From assembly GCA_023430145.1 (NCBI GenBank), contig JAEZCD010000060.1, positions 1-12,788 on the forward strand: a DNA stretch of 12,788 nt. The letters run 5' to 3'. Within the stretch, counting starts at the first letter, position 1; the number at the start of each line of letters is the position of its first letter. Of this stretch, positions 12,701-12,788 are shown piece by piece. This DNA comes from Pseudomonadota bacterium (GTDB taxonomy: Bacteria > Pseudomonadota > Alphaproteobacteria > Rhizobiales > Methylopilaceae). The position numbers and the translations under genes were made by a program. Below the pieces are notes generated by a model. It saw only the letters and a program-made list of their open reading frames with translations, had not been told where the DNA came from and ran no database searches.

Positions 12701-12727
12701 CCTCCGCGATGCCTTTCCGGTCGTCAT
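12674..12727. repeat. 27-bp tandem duplication covering the lipoprotein gene start
   Basis: Units 12674-12700 and 12701-12727 match at 24 of 27 positions and stay in frame, so the encoded N-terminus reads MTTGKASRR then MTSGKASRW. Each unit brings an ATG preceded directly by GGAGG or a close variant. A third, partial unit (CCTCCGCG) starts the palindromic element at 12726. Confidence 0.85.
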
Positions 12728-12788
12728 CCTCCGCGAAGGCGGAGGATCCAGCTCTTTTTTCCACCCGAGAATGGGTCCTGCGCGTTCG
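12722..12788. repeat. Composite REP-like element, copy 3, cut by the window end
   Basis: ATCCTCCGC (12726-12734) and GCGGAGGAT (12739-12747) form a perfect 9-bp stem with a GAAG loop. After it come GGATCCA, a pyrimidine run with six Ts (12755-12760), CACCC, GAGAATGG and TCCTGCGCG, in the same order as the spacer and second palindrome of copy 2 at 10735-10780. The second palindrome is truncated at base 12788. The element forms the upstream edge of the lipoprotein gene. Confidence 0.75.

Noticed and set aside
12726..12760. Intrinsic terminator on the plus strand (stem followed by six Ts)
   Set aside because: The shape fits, but no plus-strand gene lies upstream within reach, and the same spacer occurs in copy 2 with a different pyrimidine run; it is better read as part of the repeat element.
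1..12788. tRNA, rRNA, transposase or phage genes
   Set aside because: None was seen: no conserved RNA gene sequences, no transposase or integrase motifs and no attachment-site duplication.

Overview
The window is high-GC DNA with strong codon bias and tightly packed genes. Its content fits an alphaproteobacterium, probably of the Hyphomicrobiales (Rhizobiales): a tripartite tricarboxylate transporter (TTT), a GlxA-type AraC regulator, a membrane class III cyclase, and small palindromic intergenic repeats. This placement is inferred from gene content and base composition; no rRNA or other taxonomic marker is present.

Layout. (1) 3-659, minus: the N-terminal two thirds of an aldo/keto reductase, cut by the window edge. 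(2) 660-899: a divergent regulatory gap with a perfect 16-bp palindrome whose GTATAC core resembles FadR/GntR-type operators. (3) 900-6975, plus: a six-gene cluster made of isocitrate lyase/PEP mutase superfamily enzyme A, tctB, tctA, superfamily enzyme B, tctC and a xylose-isomerase-like TIM-barrel protein. (4) 7063-8184, minus: a four-helix membrane protein with a cytoplasmic class III nucleotidyl cyclase domain, convergent with the cluster. (5) 8524-9117, minus, and 9245-10294, plus: a divergent pair of an OsmC-family protein and a DJ-1/PfpI-AraC regulator, with two inverted repeats between them. (6) 10435-10638, plus: a small putative exported protein of unknown function. (7) 10714-10812: a composite palindromic repeat in the convergent gap. 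(8) 10870-11958, minus: a Tat-exported HSL-type esterase. (9) 12020-12700, minus: a lipoprotein with a von Willebrand A fold and an intact MIDAS motif. Its start region is built from a 27-bp tandem repeat that runs into another palindromic element at the window end.

How it works together. The central cluster looks like an uptake and catabolism unit. TctC would capture a carboxylate in the periplasm, TctA/TctB would import it, and the two lyase-family enzymes would cleave or decarboxylate a C4-C7 2-hydroxy or branched dicarboxylate or tricarboxylate. The TIM-barrel protein may isomerise or process a related intermediate. Both lyases and the TIM-barrel protein depart from family consensus at active-site positions, so the substrate is probably not simply methylisocitrate. 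This is the most promising candidate for an undescribed pathway here. The rest is ordinary stress-response, signalling and envelope content, apart from the repeat family and the repeat-derived gene start at the right edge.
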